Assembly (NCBI GenBank): GCA_021846965.1
Contig: JAJZWA010000001.1
Coordinates: 83,517 to 147,516 of the forward strand
DNA: 64,000 nucleotides
Direction of reading: 5' to 3'
Source of the DNA: Pseudomonadota bacterium
Lineage (GTDB): Bacteria; Pseudomonadota; Gammaproteobacteria; Burkholderiales; Burkholderiaceae_C
Positions 54,156 through 63,473 of the stretch are shown one piece after another. The notes under the pieces are model-generated. The model was given only the letters and a program-made list of their open reading frames with translations. It did no database searches and had not been told where the DNA came from. The position numbers and the translations under genes are program-made. The number at the start of each line of letters is the position of its first letter. The first letter of the stretch is position 1.

Positions 54156-55397
54156 TCAGGGCCGCGCCGCGCTTATTCCACCGAAAAAGCCCCGGTATGC
54201 GAGCAGGTAGGCGCCCTGGAAGACCCCCGCCACGAGGAAGGGCGCGACCAGCCAGCCGCGCGCCAGCATCAGGCCGGACAACGCCGGGCCGATCGCCCGT
54301 GGGACCATCACCGAGACGTTGTTGACGGTGGCGGCCAGACCGCGCCGACCTTCGTCGGTCAGGCCCACCACCAGGGCCTGGCGCACGCCGATGGTTCCGC
54401 GGTTGAAAGCCGAGCGCACGGCCCAGGCCACCGCCGCGAGGCCGAACCATGGGCTCAGCGGCGTGAGCAGCAGGAGCGCCAGGCCCACCGCGCGCATGTA
54501 CACGACGGTGTCCACCAGACCGAAGCGCCTGGACATGTGGCGCGCGAGCTGCGCACCCAGTGCCGCGCAGGCAAAGCTCGCCGCCAGCGCCGGGCCGATG
54601 CTGGCCGGGCCGTGCCCGAAGCGCAGCGCGTACCAATAGGCCATCCACGGCGCCACCATGCCGATGCCCAGGCCGTTGAATCCGTTGGCCACCGCCAGGC
54701 GCAGCAGGTTGCGGTTCTGTTCGCGACGCGTGGATGGCGCGCCCTCCTGGCCGGGTTCGCCCGCAGGGGCCGCCTGTCTCGCCACCTGGCGGGTGCCCTG
54801 CTCGGGCGCCTTCCAGATCAGCCACAGGCCGATCATCGAGCCCAGCAGGGGCAATAGGAACAGGGGCCGGAAGGCCAGCGCCCCGGGCAAGGCGCGCTGC
54901 CACAGCGCGGGCAGCGCGGCCAGCACCGCGCCCGCGGCCATGCCCCAGAAGCCCAGCGCGGCGTTGAGGCTGAATACCCGCGGCCGGTCGGCGGGGGCGA
55001 GGTCCTGCGCCAGCCAGGCCTGCTCCAGCGGCCCGAAGGGCCCGGCGGCTCCGTTCGCGCCGCGTCCGAAGCCGCCCAGCAGCGCGCCCAGACCGAGCAC
55101 CCAGGGCCGGGCACTGCATAGCGCCAGCACGGCGCTGAGCAGGGCCACGGATTCGTAGGCCAGCAGGAAATGGCGGCGCCCGAGGCGGTCGCTGGCCGGG
55201 CCCACCACCAGGGTCAGCAGCACGGCCACGAACAAGGCGGCGGAGAGTACCGCGCCGATGCTGGCGGCCCCCCAGCCCAGCGCGTGCAGGTACAGCGTGA
55301 AGCCGACCACCAGGGCGCCCTGCCCCACGGCGCGGGCGAAGCGCGCCCCCATCAGCAGTGGCACGGCCCGCGGCAGACCGCCCGCGCTGGAGCTCAT
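54156..55397 (-). CDS. Major facilitator superfamily transporter
   Basis: A 413-residue protein with 12 predicted helices. Characteristic MFS segments are LMGARFARAVGQGALVVGFT in helix 1 and the loop-2/3 motif LVVGPASDRLGRRHFLLAYE (G-x3-D-R-x-G-R-R). The central loop (residues 200-225) is charged and variable. The C-terminal half carries MSRRFGLVDTVVYMRAVGLA. It resembles drug- or sugar-efflux MFS proteins, but the substrate cannot be assigned. It lies between the CPA2 antiporter gene (76 bp) and the TlpA-like gene (13 bp) on the same strand. Confidence 0.92.
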   Translation of the reverse strand: MSSSAGGLPRAVPLLMGARFARAVGQGALVVGFTLYLHALGWGAASIGAVLSAALFVAVLLTLVVGPASDRLGRRHFLLAYESVALLSAVLALCSARPWVLGLGALLGGFGRGANGAAGPFGPLEQAWLAQDLAPADRPRVFSLNAALGFWGMAAGAVLAALPALWQRALPGALAFRPLFLLPLLGSMIGLWLIWKAPEQGTRQVARQAAPAGEPGQEGAPSTRREQNRNLLRLAVANGFNGLGIGMVAPWMAYWYALRFGHGPASIGPALAASFACAALGAQLARHMSRRFGLVDTVVYMRAVGLALLLLTPLSPWFGLAAVAWAVRSAFNRGTIGVRQALVVGLTDEGRRGLAATVNNVSVMVPRAIGPALSGLMLARGWLVAPFLVAGVFQGAYLLAYRGFFGGISAARP

Positions 55398-55410
55398 CGT
55401 CAGGTGCTCC

Positions 55411-56010
55411 TCATCCCCGCTTCGCCACGCGCACGGCGGCGGCGGCCGCGGGTTGCGCCATGTACTGGCGCAACTGGGCGATCACGCTGGGCTGGTCCCA
55501 GTCCTGCGGGCCCAGGGTGCGCGAGATCTCTCGACCCTGCTTGTCGATCAGGATGGTCGTGGGCGTGCCCAGGATGTTCAGGCCGTCCAGCACCTTGGTC
55601 GTCGGATCGACGTAGACGGGCAGGTGGTCGATGAAGTTGTCCTGGTAGAAGCTCTGCACCGCGAACACGCCGCCCTTGTCCACCGACAGGGGCAGCACCG
55701 CGAAGTCCTTGCCGCCCAGCAGTTCCTGCAGCTTGTTCAGCGTGGGCATTTCCTTCACGCAGGGGGGGCACCAGGTGGCCCACACATTGAGCAGCACCAC
55801 CTTGCCGCGAAAGGCGGCGAGGCTGGTGGGTTTGCCCTGCCCGTTCAGGAAGGAAAGCGCCGGCAGCGGGCGCGGCTGCGGATACGGCGTGAATCGGAAC
55901 CCGTTGGCGGACTCCCCGGCGTGCGCCAGGGATGCGCCAAGCGAGACGCCCAATGACAAGGCCAGCGCAGCGGCGATCCGCCGGCGCCGGCTCGAGAAAC
56001 TGCTCGACAT
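55411..56010 (-). CDS. TlpA-like thiol:disulfide oxidoreductase
   Basis: A 199-residue exported thioredoxin-fold protein from ATG 56010. A basic Arg-rich N-terminus and hydrophobic signal (RIAAALALSLGVSLGASLAH) are followed by the thioredoxin domain. The active site is NVWATWCPPCVKEMPTL (Cys81, Cys84), and the cis-proline region is LGTPTTILIDKQGRE. TlpA/ResA-type proteins reduce apo-cytochromes or other periplasmic disulfides. It lies 13 bp upstream of the MFS transporter gene, and the PBP1A gene follows on its other side; no cytochrome gene is adjacent. Confidence 0.92.
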   Translation of the reverse strand: MSSSFSSRRRRIAAALALSLGVSLGASLAHAGESANGFRFTPYPQPRPLPALSFLNGQGKPTSLAAFRGKVVLLNVWATWCPPCVKEMPTLNKLQELLGGKDFAVLPLSVDKGGVFAVQSFYQDNFIDHLPVYVDPTTKVLDGLNILGTPTTILIDKQGREISRTLGPQDWDQPSVIAQLRQYMAQPAAAAAVRVAKRG

Positions 56011-56133
56011 GCCTATTCTCCCGCGTGGCCATTGCGGCGCGCGGACCTCCAAGCGGGTCTCGATACGCCGGTGTCCAGCTAGTTTATAAGGCTTTACGAA
56101 TATGCGCCGGGCTCCCCACGAACCAGGCTCGGC

Positions 56134-58677
56134 TCAATGCCCGCTTGGCGCACCCGGCGAGGGCAGCACCACGAAAGGCGCGTTGCCCGCGGCACCGGAA
56201 TGCGCCGGCGGCTGGGCCGGAGCCGGCGTGGGAGCGGGCGCGGGGTGTCCGAACAGGCCCCCGAGGAAGCCGCCCGACGCGGGCAGGGGTGCCCCACCCG
56301 CCGGATCCAGCGGCGGGTACTGTTGCAGGAAATAGCCCTGCACCGCATTGGGCACGGCGTAGCTTCCCACCGAGGCGAAGCCGGTGGCCGGGTTCACCGG
56401 CACCTGCACCACGTCGGGCGGAGCCACCCAGGGCTGATCCGGATCGGCCGCGGCGGCCACGCGCATGTAGGACATCCAGATGGGCAGCGAAACGGCGGCG
56501 CCCTGCTGGCCGCGGCCCAGGCTGCGGGGGGTGTTGTAGCCGACCCAGGCCACGGCCACCCGGTCGTGGTCGAAGCCGTCGAACCAGGCGTCGCGGAAGT
56601 CCGAGGTGGTGCCGGTCTTGCCGGCCAGGTCCGAGCGGCCCAGCGCGCGCGCCGCGGCGCCGGTGCCGCTGGCGATCACCTGCTGCATCATGCGCGTGAG
56701 CAGGAAGGCGTTGCCGGGGCTGATGATGCGAGGCGAATCGGCGTCGCCCAGCACCACCTTCGGCTCCTGGTAGATGACCGCGCCATGGGCGTCGACGATC
56801 TTCTGGATCAGCCGGGGTTGCACAAGGTAGCCGCCGTTGGCGAACACCGAGTACGCCCGCGCCATCTGCAGGGGCGTGAAGCTGCCCGCGCCCAGCACCA
56901 TGGTCGGGTAGGGAGGGATCTGGTCCAGCGGCAGCCCGAACTGCGAGGCGTGGAAACGCGCGTACGGCACGCCCACGGCCAGCACGACGCGCACCGCGGC
57001 GATGTTGTCCGAGCGGGCCAGGGCCTCCGCCGCGGGCATGGGCCCGATGGACTCCTTCTCGTAGTTGTGCGGCTGCCACAGGGGCTGGTTGGGCCCGGGG
57101 TTGATGGAGATCGGCGAGTCGTCGATGATGGTCGTCGGCGCCAGGCCCTCGGCCACGGCAGCCGAGTAGATGAAGGGCTTGAAGCTCGAACCCGGCTGGC
57201 GATAGGCCTGGTTCACGTGGTCGAACTTGTCGTGGGTGAAGTCGAAGCCGCCCACCCAGGCCTGCACGGCGCCGGTCTGCGGTTGCATGGACACCAGCGC
57301 CGACTGCGCCAGCGGGATCTGCGCGACCTGCGGCCCCTGCGGGGTCTGCAGCAGGCGCAGCACCGAGCCGACCTCGATGCGCTTGGCCTGCGGCGCCCTG
57401 GGCTCCAGCCCCGGGCGACAGAAGGCCAGCGCGGCGCCACTGAGGGTCTGCACCGATCCGTCGCGCCGCAGCACCTCGATGCCGCGCGGCGAGGCCTGCA
57501 GCACCACCGCGGGCGCCAGGCCTCCCACGTCATGCATGCGCTTGAGGGCCTTGGCGGCGGCCTCGCGCGCGCTGTCGGAGGGCAGCGACACGTGGCCCTC
57601 GGGCCCGCGCCAGCCCATGCGATGGTCGTAGGCCATCAGCCCGGCGCGCAAGGCGGCGTTGGCCGCTGTCTGATCCTTGTCCACCAGGGTGGTGGTGACC
57701 TTGTAACCGTCGGTGTAGGCCGCCTCGCCGAAGCGCGCGACCATGATCTGGCGTACCAGCTCGGCGGCGTAGTCGGCGTCCACGCTGTAATGCAGCGCGC
57801 CCTGGCCGGAGACCACGTCCAGCGGGGCCGCCAGCGCCTGCTCGTACTGAGCGCGCGTGATGTCGTGCAGGGCCAGCATGCGGCCCAGCACGTAGTGCTG
57901 GCGCCACACGGCCAGCTTCAGGTTGCTCTGGGGGTTGTAGGCCGACGGTGCCTGGGGCAGCCCGGCCAGCACCGCCATCTGCGCCAGGCTGAGTTGCTGC
58001 AGCGGCTTGCCGTAGTACACCTGTGCGGCCGCGGCGAAACCGTAGGCTCGCTGGCCCAGATACACCTGGTTGATGTAGCGGTCGAGGATCTGGTCCTTGC
58101 TGAGGGTGTTCTCGATCTTGTAGGCCAGCAGGGTCTCGACCAGTTTGCGCAGCGGGGTCTTCTCCGGGGAAAGGTAGAAATCCCGCGCCACCTGCATGGT
58201 GATGGTGGAGGCTCCCTGCACCGCGCCGCCGGCGCCGAAGTCGGCCAGCGCGGCGCGCACCACGCCGGCGAAATCGATCGCGCCATGCTCGAAAAAGCGC
58301 GAGTCCTCGGCCGCCAGCACCGCCTGCTTGAGCAGGGGCGGCACCTGGTCATAGGCCACCACCGCGCGGCGCTGCACCCCGAACTCGCCGATCAGGGTGC
58401 CGTTGGCGCTGTACACACGCAGCGGCAGGTCGGGGCGGTAGTCGGTGACCTCGGTGAGGTCGGGCAGGCGCGGCCACAGCAGGATCACCGCCAGGCCCAG
58501 GTACAGGGTGCCTGCCACGCCGAGCAGGAACAGGCCGAGCAGTACGAGCTGCCAGCGCGCGTGGCGCCGAGGCGGCGCCGAGCGTCCTCCGCCAGAGGAT
58601 TTCTTGCGCGGCGCAGCCGCGCGCCGGGACGCGTCGTCCCGCGCCGCCCGATCCGCGTCGAAAGTGGGTTCCGTCAT
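56134..58677 (-). CDS. mrcA: Bifunctional penicillin-binding protein 1A (class A PBP)
   Basis: An 847-residue protein from ATG 58677. One N-terminal membrane helix (WQLVLLGLFLLGVAGTLYLG) is followed by the GT51 glycosyltransferase domain. That domain has AAEDSRFFEHGAIDFAGVVR, GASTITMQVARDFYLSPEKT and RKLVETLLAYKIENTLSKDQ. The transpeptidase domain carries SxxK at Ser497-Lys500 (GSSFKPF), SxN in RSDNIAAVR and KTGTTSDFRDAWFDG. It polymerises and cross-links peptidoglycan. The C-terminal 60 residues are Pro/Ala-rich and low in complexity. Length is normal for PBP1A. Confidence 0.95.
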   Translation of the reverse strand: MTEPTFDADRAARDDASRRAAAPRKKSSGGGRSAPPRRHARWQLVLLGLFLLGVAGTLYLGLAVILLWPRLPDLTEVTDYRPDLPLRVYSANGTLIGEFGVQRRAVVAYDQVPPLLKQAVLAAEDSRFFEHGAIDFAGVVRAALADFGAGGAVQGASTITMQVARDFYLSPEKTPLRKLVETLLAYKIENTLSKDQILDRYINQVYLGQRAYGFAAAAQVYYGKPLQQLSLAQMAVLAGLPQAPSAYNPQSNLKLAVWRQHYVLGRMLALHDITRAQYEQALAAPLDVVSGQGALHYSVDADYAAELVRQIMVARFGEAAYTDGYKVTTTLVDKDQTAANAALRAGLMAYDHRMGWRGPEGHVSLPSDSAREAAAKALKRMHDVGGLAPAVVLQASPRGIEVLRRDGSVQTLSGAALAFCRPGLEPRAPQAKRIEVGSVLRLLQTPQGPQVAQIPLAQSALVSMQPQTGAVQAWVGGFDFTHDKFDHVNQAYRQPGSSFKPFIYSAAVAEGLAPTTIIDDSPISINPGPNQPLWQPHNYEKESIGPMPAAEALARSDNIAAVRVVLAVGVPYARFHASQFGLPLDQIPPYPTMVLGAGSFTPLQMARAYSVFANGGYLVQPRLIQKIVDAHGAVIYQEPKVVLGDADSPRIISPGNAFLLTRMMQQVIASGTGAAARALGRSDLAGKTGTTSDFRDAWFDGFDHDRVAVAWVGYNTPRSLGRGQQGAAVSLPIWMSYMRVAAAADPDQPWVAPPDVVQVPVNPATGFASVGSYAVPNAVQGYFLQQYPPLDPAGGAPLPASGGFLGGLFGHPAPAPTPAPAQPPAHSGAAGNAPFVVLPSPGAPSGH

Positions 58678-58800
58678 GACAGCGGCGGATGATAGCCGCC
58701 GGCGCAGTGGCACTGGTGGACTGGGTCTCCCGCCCCCCGCGCCGTGCCGGTGCCAAGGGCAGGCACGAGAGCGAACGACGCCGGGACGAGCCTGCCGTGA

Positions 58801-59325
58801 TCAGCGCGACTGGTAATAGCCCGGAGGCGGGGGCGGCGGATAGCCGGCCGGCGGAGGAGGAGGCGCGTAGGAAGGCGGAGGGGCGTAGCGCGGAGCGCGG
58901 TAACCGGGCACCTGCGCACCCTGGGTGTACATGCACTGCTCGTAGGCGTGGTTGTAGGCCTGCTGCGCGGTCATCTGCTGATCGCTGTAGCTGCCGGCGC
59001 CGCCCGCCGAGCCGGCCAGCAGGCCGACGCCGGCACCCACCGCCGCGCCGTTGTGGTTTCCGCCGATCAGCGCCCCGGCCGCCGCGCCCAGCAGTGCGCC
59101 GGCGGCACCCGAGACCACGCCCGACTGGGTCGCGCTGTTCTGGTAGGCGGCCGACTGCTGTTGCGCGAAGCTTCGGCAGGTGGCGTCGATGGACTGGAAA
59201 CGCTCCAGCGGCATGCCGGGAGCAGGCATCACGTTCACGGTCGGGCCCATCGGGGCGCTGGCGCAGCCGCCGAGCAGCCAGGCCGAGCCCAGCATCGCGG
59301 GCAGGAGAAGTTTGCGCAGGTTCAT
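58801..59325 (-). CDS. Glycine-zipper lipoprotein with Pro/Tyr-rich tail
   Basis: A 174-residue lipoprotein from ATG 59325. The signal ends LLGGC. The middle part AAGALLGAAAGALIGGNHNG, continuing into AGVGLLAGSAGGAGSYSD, is a glycine-zipper (YMGG/OmpA-like) membrane segment. It is preceded by a short Cys-containing helical region (SIDATCRSFAQQQSAA). The C-terminal 45 residues are Pro/Tyr repeats (YAPPPSYAPPPPPAGY). Similar proteins are common in Burkholderiales, with an unknown role in the outer membrane. It is the first of three adjacent low-complexity envelope proteins. Confidence 0.72.
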   Translation of the reverse strand: MNLRKLLLPAMLGSAWLLGGCASAPMGPTVNVMPAPGMPLERFQSIDATCRSFAQQQSAAYQNSATQSGVVSGAAGALLGAAAGALIGGNHNGAAVGAGVGLLAGSAGGAGSYSDQQMTAQQAYNHAYEQCMYTQGAQVPGYRAPRYAPPPSYAPPPPPAGYPPPPPPGYYQSR

Positions 59326-59329
59326 GATG

Positions 59330-59746
59330 TCAACGGGAAGTAGGCGCCGGGGCGGTACGCGCGGGAACGGGCGTCCAGCCTTGCGGGCAGTCCGGCACGC
59401 TCGGATAGTAGCCCGCAGGATCCCGGCAGTAGTACCAGAAGGACTCGGGCGGCGGCCCCAGGGGGCGGGGGGCCTCGTAGACCACCGGGGGCTGGTAGGC
59501 GGGAACGACGACGGTCGGCGGCGCGTAGTAGTACGAGGGCGCCGGCCACCAGCCCGGCCCCCAGTAGCCGGGGCCCCAGTAGCCCGGGCCGCCCCAGTAG
59601 CCGGGCGCACCGATGCCGATGCCCACCGACCAGCGCACATGCGCCGAGGCGGGAGCGGCCGCCCCCAGCGAGAAGGCCAGGCCCAGCGCGGCCAGCGCGA
59701 CCAGGCGCCGCGGGCCGCATCGCCTGGCTCGCTTGTCAGGATTCAT
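59330..59746 (-). CDS. Exported Gly/Pro/Tyr/Trp-rich protein
   Basis: A 138-residue protein with a signal peptide (LVALAALGLAFSLGAAAPAS, cleavage near ASA-HV). Repeated GYWGGPGYWGPGYWGPGWWP motifs and a Pro/Tyr stretch follow. The conserved-looking end, SFWYYCRDPAGYYPSVPDC with PQGW, has two cysteines. This C-terminal pattern recurs in many small proteobacterial exported proteins of unknown function. It ends 4 bp before the glycine-zipper lipoprotein ATG, so the two are probably cotranscribed. Confidence 0.65.
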   Translation of the reverse strand: MNPDKRARRCGPRRLVALAALGLAFSLGAAAPASAHVRWSVGIGIGAPGYWGGPGYWGPGYWGPGWWPAPSYYYAPPTVVVPAYQPPVVYEAPRPLGPPPESFWYYCRDPAGYYPSVPDCPQGWTPVPARTAPAPTSR

Positions 59747-59817
59747 GGTTCACTCCAACAGGAGCGTTTATAACGCGGCGGCCGCCGGATTTGCCGACAG
59801 CCGCCGTGAGCCTCGCG

Positions 59818-60402
59818 TCAGTGGTCCCGACCGGGGCCGCGATCTCCCCCGCGATCCGGCCCGCGACCGGGGCCGCGCCCGTGGTCTCGGCGGTCCGGCC
59901 CGCGACCATGGTCGAAACCGGGCCCACCCGGTCGACCCTCGGGGCCGCGAGGCGGCCCGGGGTGGAATTCACGCCAGTCGCGGCGATCGTGGTAATCGTG
60001 CGCCATGCGCTGGTAGCGGCCCCAGTCCGGATCGCGGAAACGCCTGAGCGCGCCGGGGGGCACGCCGGGGCGCCAGGGCCCGCCGTAGCCGGGGCCGGTG
60101 TACCAGCCGCCGCGATAGCGGTAGTAGTACACGCCGCCGACGTAGAAAATCGGCTGCTGCAGGCCCAGCGCGACGTAGGCGCCGATTTGCGGCAGCCACA
60201 CCATGGCCTGGGGCGCCACCGTGACCGGCGGGGGCATGTACACGGGCGCCGGGGCATACACCGGCGCCGGAGCGTAGACCGGAGGCGGGTTGCCCACGGT
60301 GATGGAAAAGCTCACCGGCGGGCCATCGGCCCGCGCCGGGGCGGCGCCGAAGGCGCCCAGGCCCAGTGCGAGCGCGGCGGGGATCAGGATCTTGGGTTTC
60401 AC
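59818..60402 (-). CDS. Exported Pro-rich protein with Arg/Gly/Asp-rich tail
   Basis: A 194-residue protein starting at GTG 60402. An AAGGAG ribosome site 8-13 nt upstream fixes this start. The signal peptide is ILIPAALALGLGAFGAAPAR, followed by a repeated NPPPVYAPAPVYAPAPVYM stretch. A short ordered region (VAPQAMVWLPQIGAYVALGL, FYVGGVYYYRYRGGWYTG) comes next. The last 60 residues are made almost only of G, R, P, D and H. Function unknown; the YRGGWY part is typical of small Burkholderiales envelope proteins. Same strand as the two preceding low-complexity genes. Confidence 0.65.
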   Translation of the reverse strand: MKPKILIPAALALGLGAFGAAPARADGPPVSFSITVGNPPPVYAPAPVYAPAPVYMPPPVTVAPQAMVWLPQIGAYVALGLQQPIFYVGGVYYYRYRGGWYTGPGYGGPWRPGVPPGALRRFRDPDWGRYQRMAHDYHDRRDWREFHPGPPRGPEGRPGGPGFDHGRGPDRRDHGRGPGRGPDRGGDRGPGRDH

Positions 60403-60638
60403 GGCAACCACTCCTTGCTTGACATCGGGTGCCCATCGTGCGCCTGTGGCGCAGTCGGCAACAACTGTTGCAGTTCCCCGGTTTTGTCGCAAATTATCCA
60501 CAGTACCATTGCTGGTTTATTGCCGCATTGCGCGGCCCGCGAGGCTACTCTGTCAACGTCCCGCGCAGGCCCCGCGTTGACAATCTGGCCACCCTGTCCC
60601 GCGCGAGCCGAGCGCGGGCGCCACTTCCCGATTCCTCC
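60403..60638. promoter_or_regulatory. Divergent intergenic region with inverted repeat and a DnaA-box-like 9-mer
   Basis: This 236-bp stretch lies between the Pro-rich protein gene (minus) and the Tat-propeller gene (plus). It contains GCAACA-AC-TGTTGC (60458-60471), a perfect inverted repeat, and TTATCCACA (60494-60502), identical to the strong DnaA-box consensus. A TTGACA occurs at 60577-60582 without a convincing -10 partner. No gene is visible. Confidence 0.4.
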
Positions 60639-61679
60639 ATGCGTCGTCAATTCCTGCGTCAAGCCGCCTCGCTGGCGCTGAGCCCCCTGCTGGGGAGCAT
60701 CGCGCTCGCCGGCGGCGACGATCCCAACCGGGTGGTGGTGCTCGACTCGGCCGACGCCAGCATCACCCTCGTCGACCAGAGCACGCGCCGCGTGCTCCAG
60801 ACCTTCGCGGCCGGCAAGGAACCCCACCACCTGATGGTCACGCCCGACAACAAGCTGTTGATCGTGGCCGACGCCATCAGCGGCAACCTGCTGTTCCTGA
60901 ACCCCGTCAGCGGCCAGCCCGAGGGCTGGCTCGAAGGCATCGAGGACCCCTACCAGATCGGCTTCTCGCCGGACCGCAAGTGGTTCGTCACGAACTGCCT
61001 GCGCCTGAACCGGGTCGACATGTACCGATACGGCGGTGGCCGCGATCTGCAACTGGTCAAGCGCCTGCCGCTGGAGGCCATCCCCAGCCACATGGCCTTC
61101 ACCGCCGACAGCCAGATCGCGTTCGTCAGCCTGCAGCAGACCGGCGAAGTGGCGGCGATCCACCTGCCCACGCAAAGCCTGCTGTGGACCATGAAGGTGG
61201 GCGATACGCCCGCCGGCGTGTGGCTGACACCGCAGGATCGCGTGCTGCTGGTGGCGCTGACCGGCTCCAATGCGGTGGTCGCGGTGGACTGGCGGCGGCG
61301 CCAGGCGGTGGCACGCATCGTCACCGGCGACGCCGCCCACAATTTCCGCTCCTGCGCCGACGGGCGCCACGTGTTCGTGAGCAACCGCATCTCCGACAGC
61401 ATCAGCATCCTGGACATGCAGGCGCTGCGCAAGGTGGGCGACATCACCGGCCTGCGCCCCGGGCCCGACGACATGGAGCTGTCGGCCGACCGCCGCTGGC
61501 TGTGGACCACCTTCCGCTTCGACCGCACCATCGGCGTCATCGACCTGCAAAGCCTCAAGCTGGCCGACGTGATCGGCGTGGGCAAGTCGCCGCACGGCAT
61601 CTACTTCCGCGACCGCGCGCCCTTCTACGACAACCTGCCGCCGCTGTCGCCGCCGGTGACAGCGCCGGTGGCGACCTGA
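60639..61679 (+). CDS. Tat-exported YVTN/YncE-type beta-propeller protein
   Basis: A 346-residue protein from ATG 60639. A twin-arginine signal (MRRQFLRQAASLALSPLLGS) is followed by seven propeller blades of the YVTN kind. Examples are NRVVVLDSADASITLVDQST, EPHHLMVTPDNKLLIVADAI, PAGVWLTPQDRVLLVALTGS and PDDMELSADRRWLWTTFRFD. Proteins of this class bind ligands or partners in the periplasm; some accompany haem d1 or quinohaemoprotein systems, none of which is adjacent. It lies 20 bp upstream of the fatty-acid hydroxylase gene, suggesting one operon. Confidence 0.8.
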   Translation: MRRQFLRQAASLALSPLLGSIALAGGDDPNRVVVLDSADASITLVDQSTRRVLQTFAAGKEPHHLMVTPDNKLLIVADAISGNLLFLNPVSGQPEGWLEGIEDPYQIGFSPDRKWFVTNCLRLNRVDMYRYGGGRDLQLVKRLPLEAIPSHMAFTADSQIAFVSLQQTGEVAAIHLPTQSLLWTMKVGDTPAGVWLTPQDRVLLVALTGSNAVVAVDWRRRQAVARIVTGDAAHNFRSCADGRHVFVSNRISDSISILDMQALRKVGDITGLRPGPDDMELSADRRWLWTTFRFDRTIGVIDLQSLKLADVIGVGKSPHGIYFRDRAPFYDNLPPLSPPVTAPVAT

Positions 61680-61699
61680 GCGCGAGCCCGCGAAACCCC

Positions 61700-62758
61700 A
61701 TGCACCTGCTCGCCGCCCTCGCCGCCTCGCCGGCCGCCGTCTCGCATCTGTTCGACCAGACCACGGGCTCCGCGCAGACCTGGCTGTTCGTCACCTTCGT
61801 GCAGCCGCTGCTGTGGCACCTGCACATGATGGACATGGACGACCTGGCCTACGACGGCCTGCTGTGGGTGGTCTACGGCGCGCTGCAGGTGCTGCTGCTG
61901 TACCTGGTGCTGCGTCCGCTGGAATGGCTGGCACCTCTGGAGCGCTGGGAGAATCGCCGCGGCATCGGCGCCGACGTGATCTACACCCTGGTGAACCGCC
62001 TGGGGCTGCTGCCCTTGATCCTGTTCCTCACCTTGCAGCCGCTGTTCGACCTCGCGCTGGCCTGGCTGCACTTGCACGGTCTGGACAACCTGAACCTGGA
62101 CGCGCTGTGGCCCGGCATGTCCCTGCATCCGCTCGTGGGCTTCCTGATCTACCTGGTGGTGCTGGATTTCGCCGGCTACTGGTACCACCGCTGGCAACAC
62201 CAGATCGGCTGGTGGTGGGAACTGCACGCGGTGCACCACAGCCAGCGCAAGCTCTCGATGTGGGCGGACGACCGCAACCACTTCCTCGACGACGCGCTGC
62301 AGGCTGCCTTCTTCGCCGCGCTGGCCCTGGTCATCGGTGTGCCCCCCTCGCAGTTCGTGGCCCTGACCCTGGTGGGAGGCGCGCTGCAGAGCGTGCAGCA
62401 CGCGAACATCCGCTTCGACTTCGGGCGCATCGGCGAGCGCCTGCTGGTGGGGCCGCGCTTTCATCGCCTGCACCACGCGGTGGGCTTCGGCCATGAGCTC
62501 GGCCATGGCAACCGCGCGCGTCTGTACGGCTGCAATTTCGGCGTGCTGCTGCCCTGGTGGGACATGCTGTTCGGCTCGGCCGACTTCAGCACCCCGGTCC
62601 AGCCCACCGGCGTGCGCGCCCAGTTGCCGGCGCCCGAGGGCGCCGGCGAGGATTACGGCGAAGGCCTGTGGGCGCAGCAGGGGCTGGCCTTCCTGCGCAT
62701 GGGCCGGCGCATCGCGGGCGCGCTGGGCGCGGCAAGCGGCGCGCGGCCAGCCGCCTGA
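61700..62758 (+). CDS. Fatty acid hydroxylase/sterol desaturase superfamily membrane protein
   Basis: A 352-residue protein from ATG 61700, with about five hydrophobic segments and the diiron histidine boxes HRWQH, HAVHH and HRLHH. They sit in [20 protein letters not shown] and [20 protein letters not shown]. Members hydroxylate or desaturate lipids in the membrane; the substrate is unknown here. The N-terminal region before the first box is long and includes [20 protein letters not shown]. It follows the Tat-propeller gene by 20 bp and precedes folE by 106 bp. Confidence 0.88.
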   Translation: MHLLAALAASPAAVSHLFDQTTGSAQTWLFVTFVQPLLWHLHMMDMDDLAYDGLLWVVYGALQVLLLYLVLRPLEWLAPLERWENRRGIGADVIYTLVNRLGLLPLILFLTLQPLFDLALAWLHLHGLDNLNLDALWPGMSLHPLVGFLIYLVVLDFAGYWYHRWQHQIGWWWELHAVHHSQRKLSMWADDRNHFLDDALQAAFFAALALVIGVPPSQFVALTLVGGALQSVQHANIRFDFGRIGERLLVGPRFHRLHHAVGFGHELGHGNRARLYGCNFGVLLPWWDMLFGSADFSTPVQPTGVRAQLPAPEGAGEDYGEGLWAQQGLAFLRMGRRIAGALGAASGARPAA

Positions 62759-62864
62759 GGCACGCCGCGGCGGGCTGCGCGCCCACGCGCGGCGTCCTAC
62801 ACTGCAAGGCCCGGCGGGCCTGCGGTCCGCGTTACTCCTTGCAACAACGCAGGTGCCCAGTCCC

Positions 62865-63461
62865 ATGTCGAGTCCCGAGCAAGCTTCCGAGCAGGTCACC
62901 GAGCAGCAGGCCGAGCAGGCCATCCGCACGCTGCTGCGCTGGGCCGGCGACGATCCCACGCGCGAGGGCCTGCGCGACACGCCCCGACGCGTGGCGCGGG
63001 CCTGGCGCGAGTGGTGCGCCGGCTACACCCAGGACCCCACCGCCTACCTCGCGCGCACCTTCGAGGAGGTCGCCGGCTACGACGAGATCATCGTGCTGCG
63101 CGACATCGATTTCGAGAGCCACTGCGAGCACCACATGGCCCCCATCATCGGGCGTGTGCACGTGGGCTACCTGCCCCGCAATCGCGTGGTGGGCATCAGC
63201 AAGCTGGCGCGCGTGGTCGATGCCTACGCCAAGCGCCTGCAGGTGCAGGAAAAGCTCACCGCGCAGATCGCGCAGTGCATCCAGGACACGCTGCAGCCCC
63301 ACGGCGTGGGCGTGATCGTCGAGGCCTCGCATGAATGCATGACCACGCGCGGGGTGCACAAGCGCGGCGTGAGCATGGTCACGAGCACCCTGCTCGGCAG
63401 CTTCCGCAGCGACCCCAGCACGCGCCAGGAGTTCATGCGCCTGGTGCGCGGAGCGGGCTAG
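62865..63461 (+). CDS. folE: GTP cyclohydrolase I
   Basis: A 198-residue enzyme that converts GTP to 7,8-dihydroneopterin triphosphate, the first step of folate (and tetrahydrobiopterin) synthesis. Zinc ligands are visible as Cys87, His90 and Cys158 in [20 protein letters not shown] and [40 protein letters not shown] is the family core. The N-terminal 20 residues are Glu/Gln-rich and variable. It is convergent with metW, 12 bp away. Confidence 0.97.
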   Translation: MSSPEQASEQVTEQQAEQAIRTLLRWAGDDPTREGLRDTPRRVARAWREWCAGYTQDPTAYLARTFEEVAGYDEIIVLRDIDFESHCEHHMAPIIGRVHVGYLPRNRVVGISKLARVVDAYAKRLQVQEKLTAQIAQCIQDTLQPHGVGVIVEASHECMTTRGVHKRGVSMVTSTLLGSFRSDPSTRQEFMRLVRGAG

Positions 63462-63473
63462 GCCAGGCTCGGC

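Noticed and set aside
56137..58692. An 851-residue plus-strand frame antisense to PBP1A
   Set aside because: No domains and biased composition; the minus strand has clear GT51 and transpeptidase motifs.
60494..60502. DnaA box as a replication origin
   Set aside because: A single 9-mer without clustered boxes, an AT-rich unwinding element or dnaA/dnaN neighbours.
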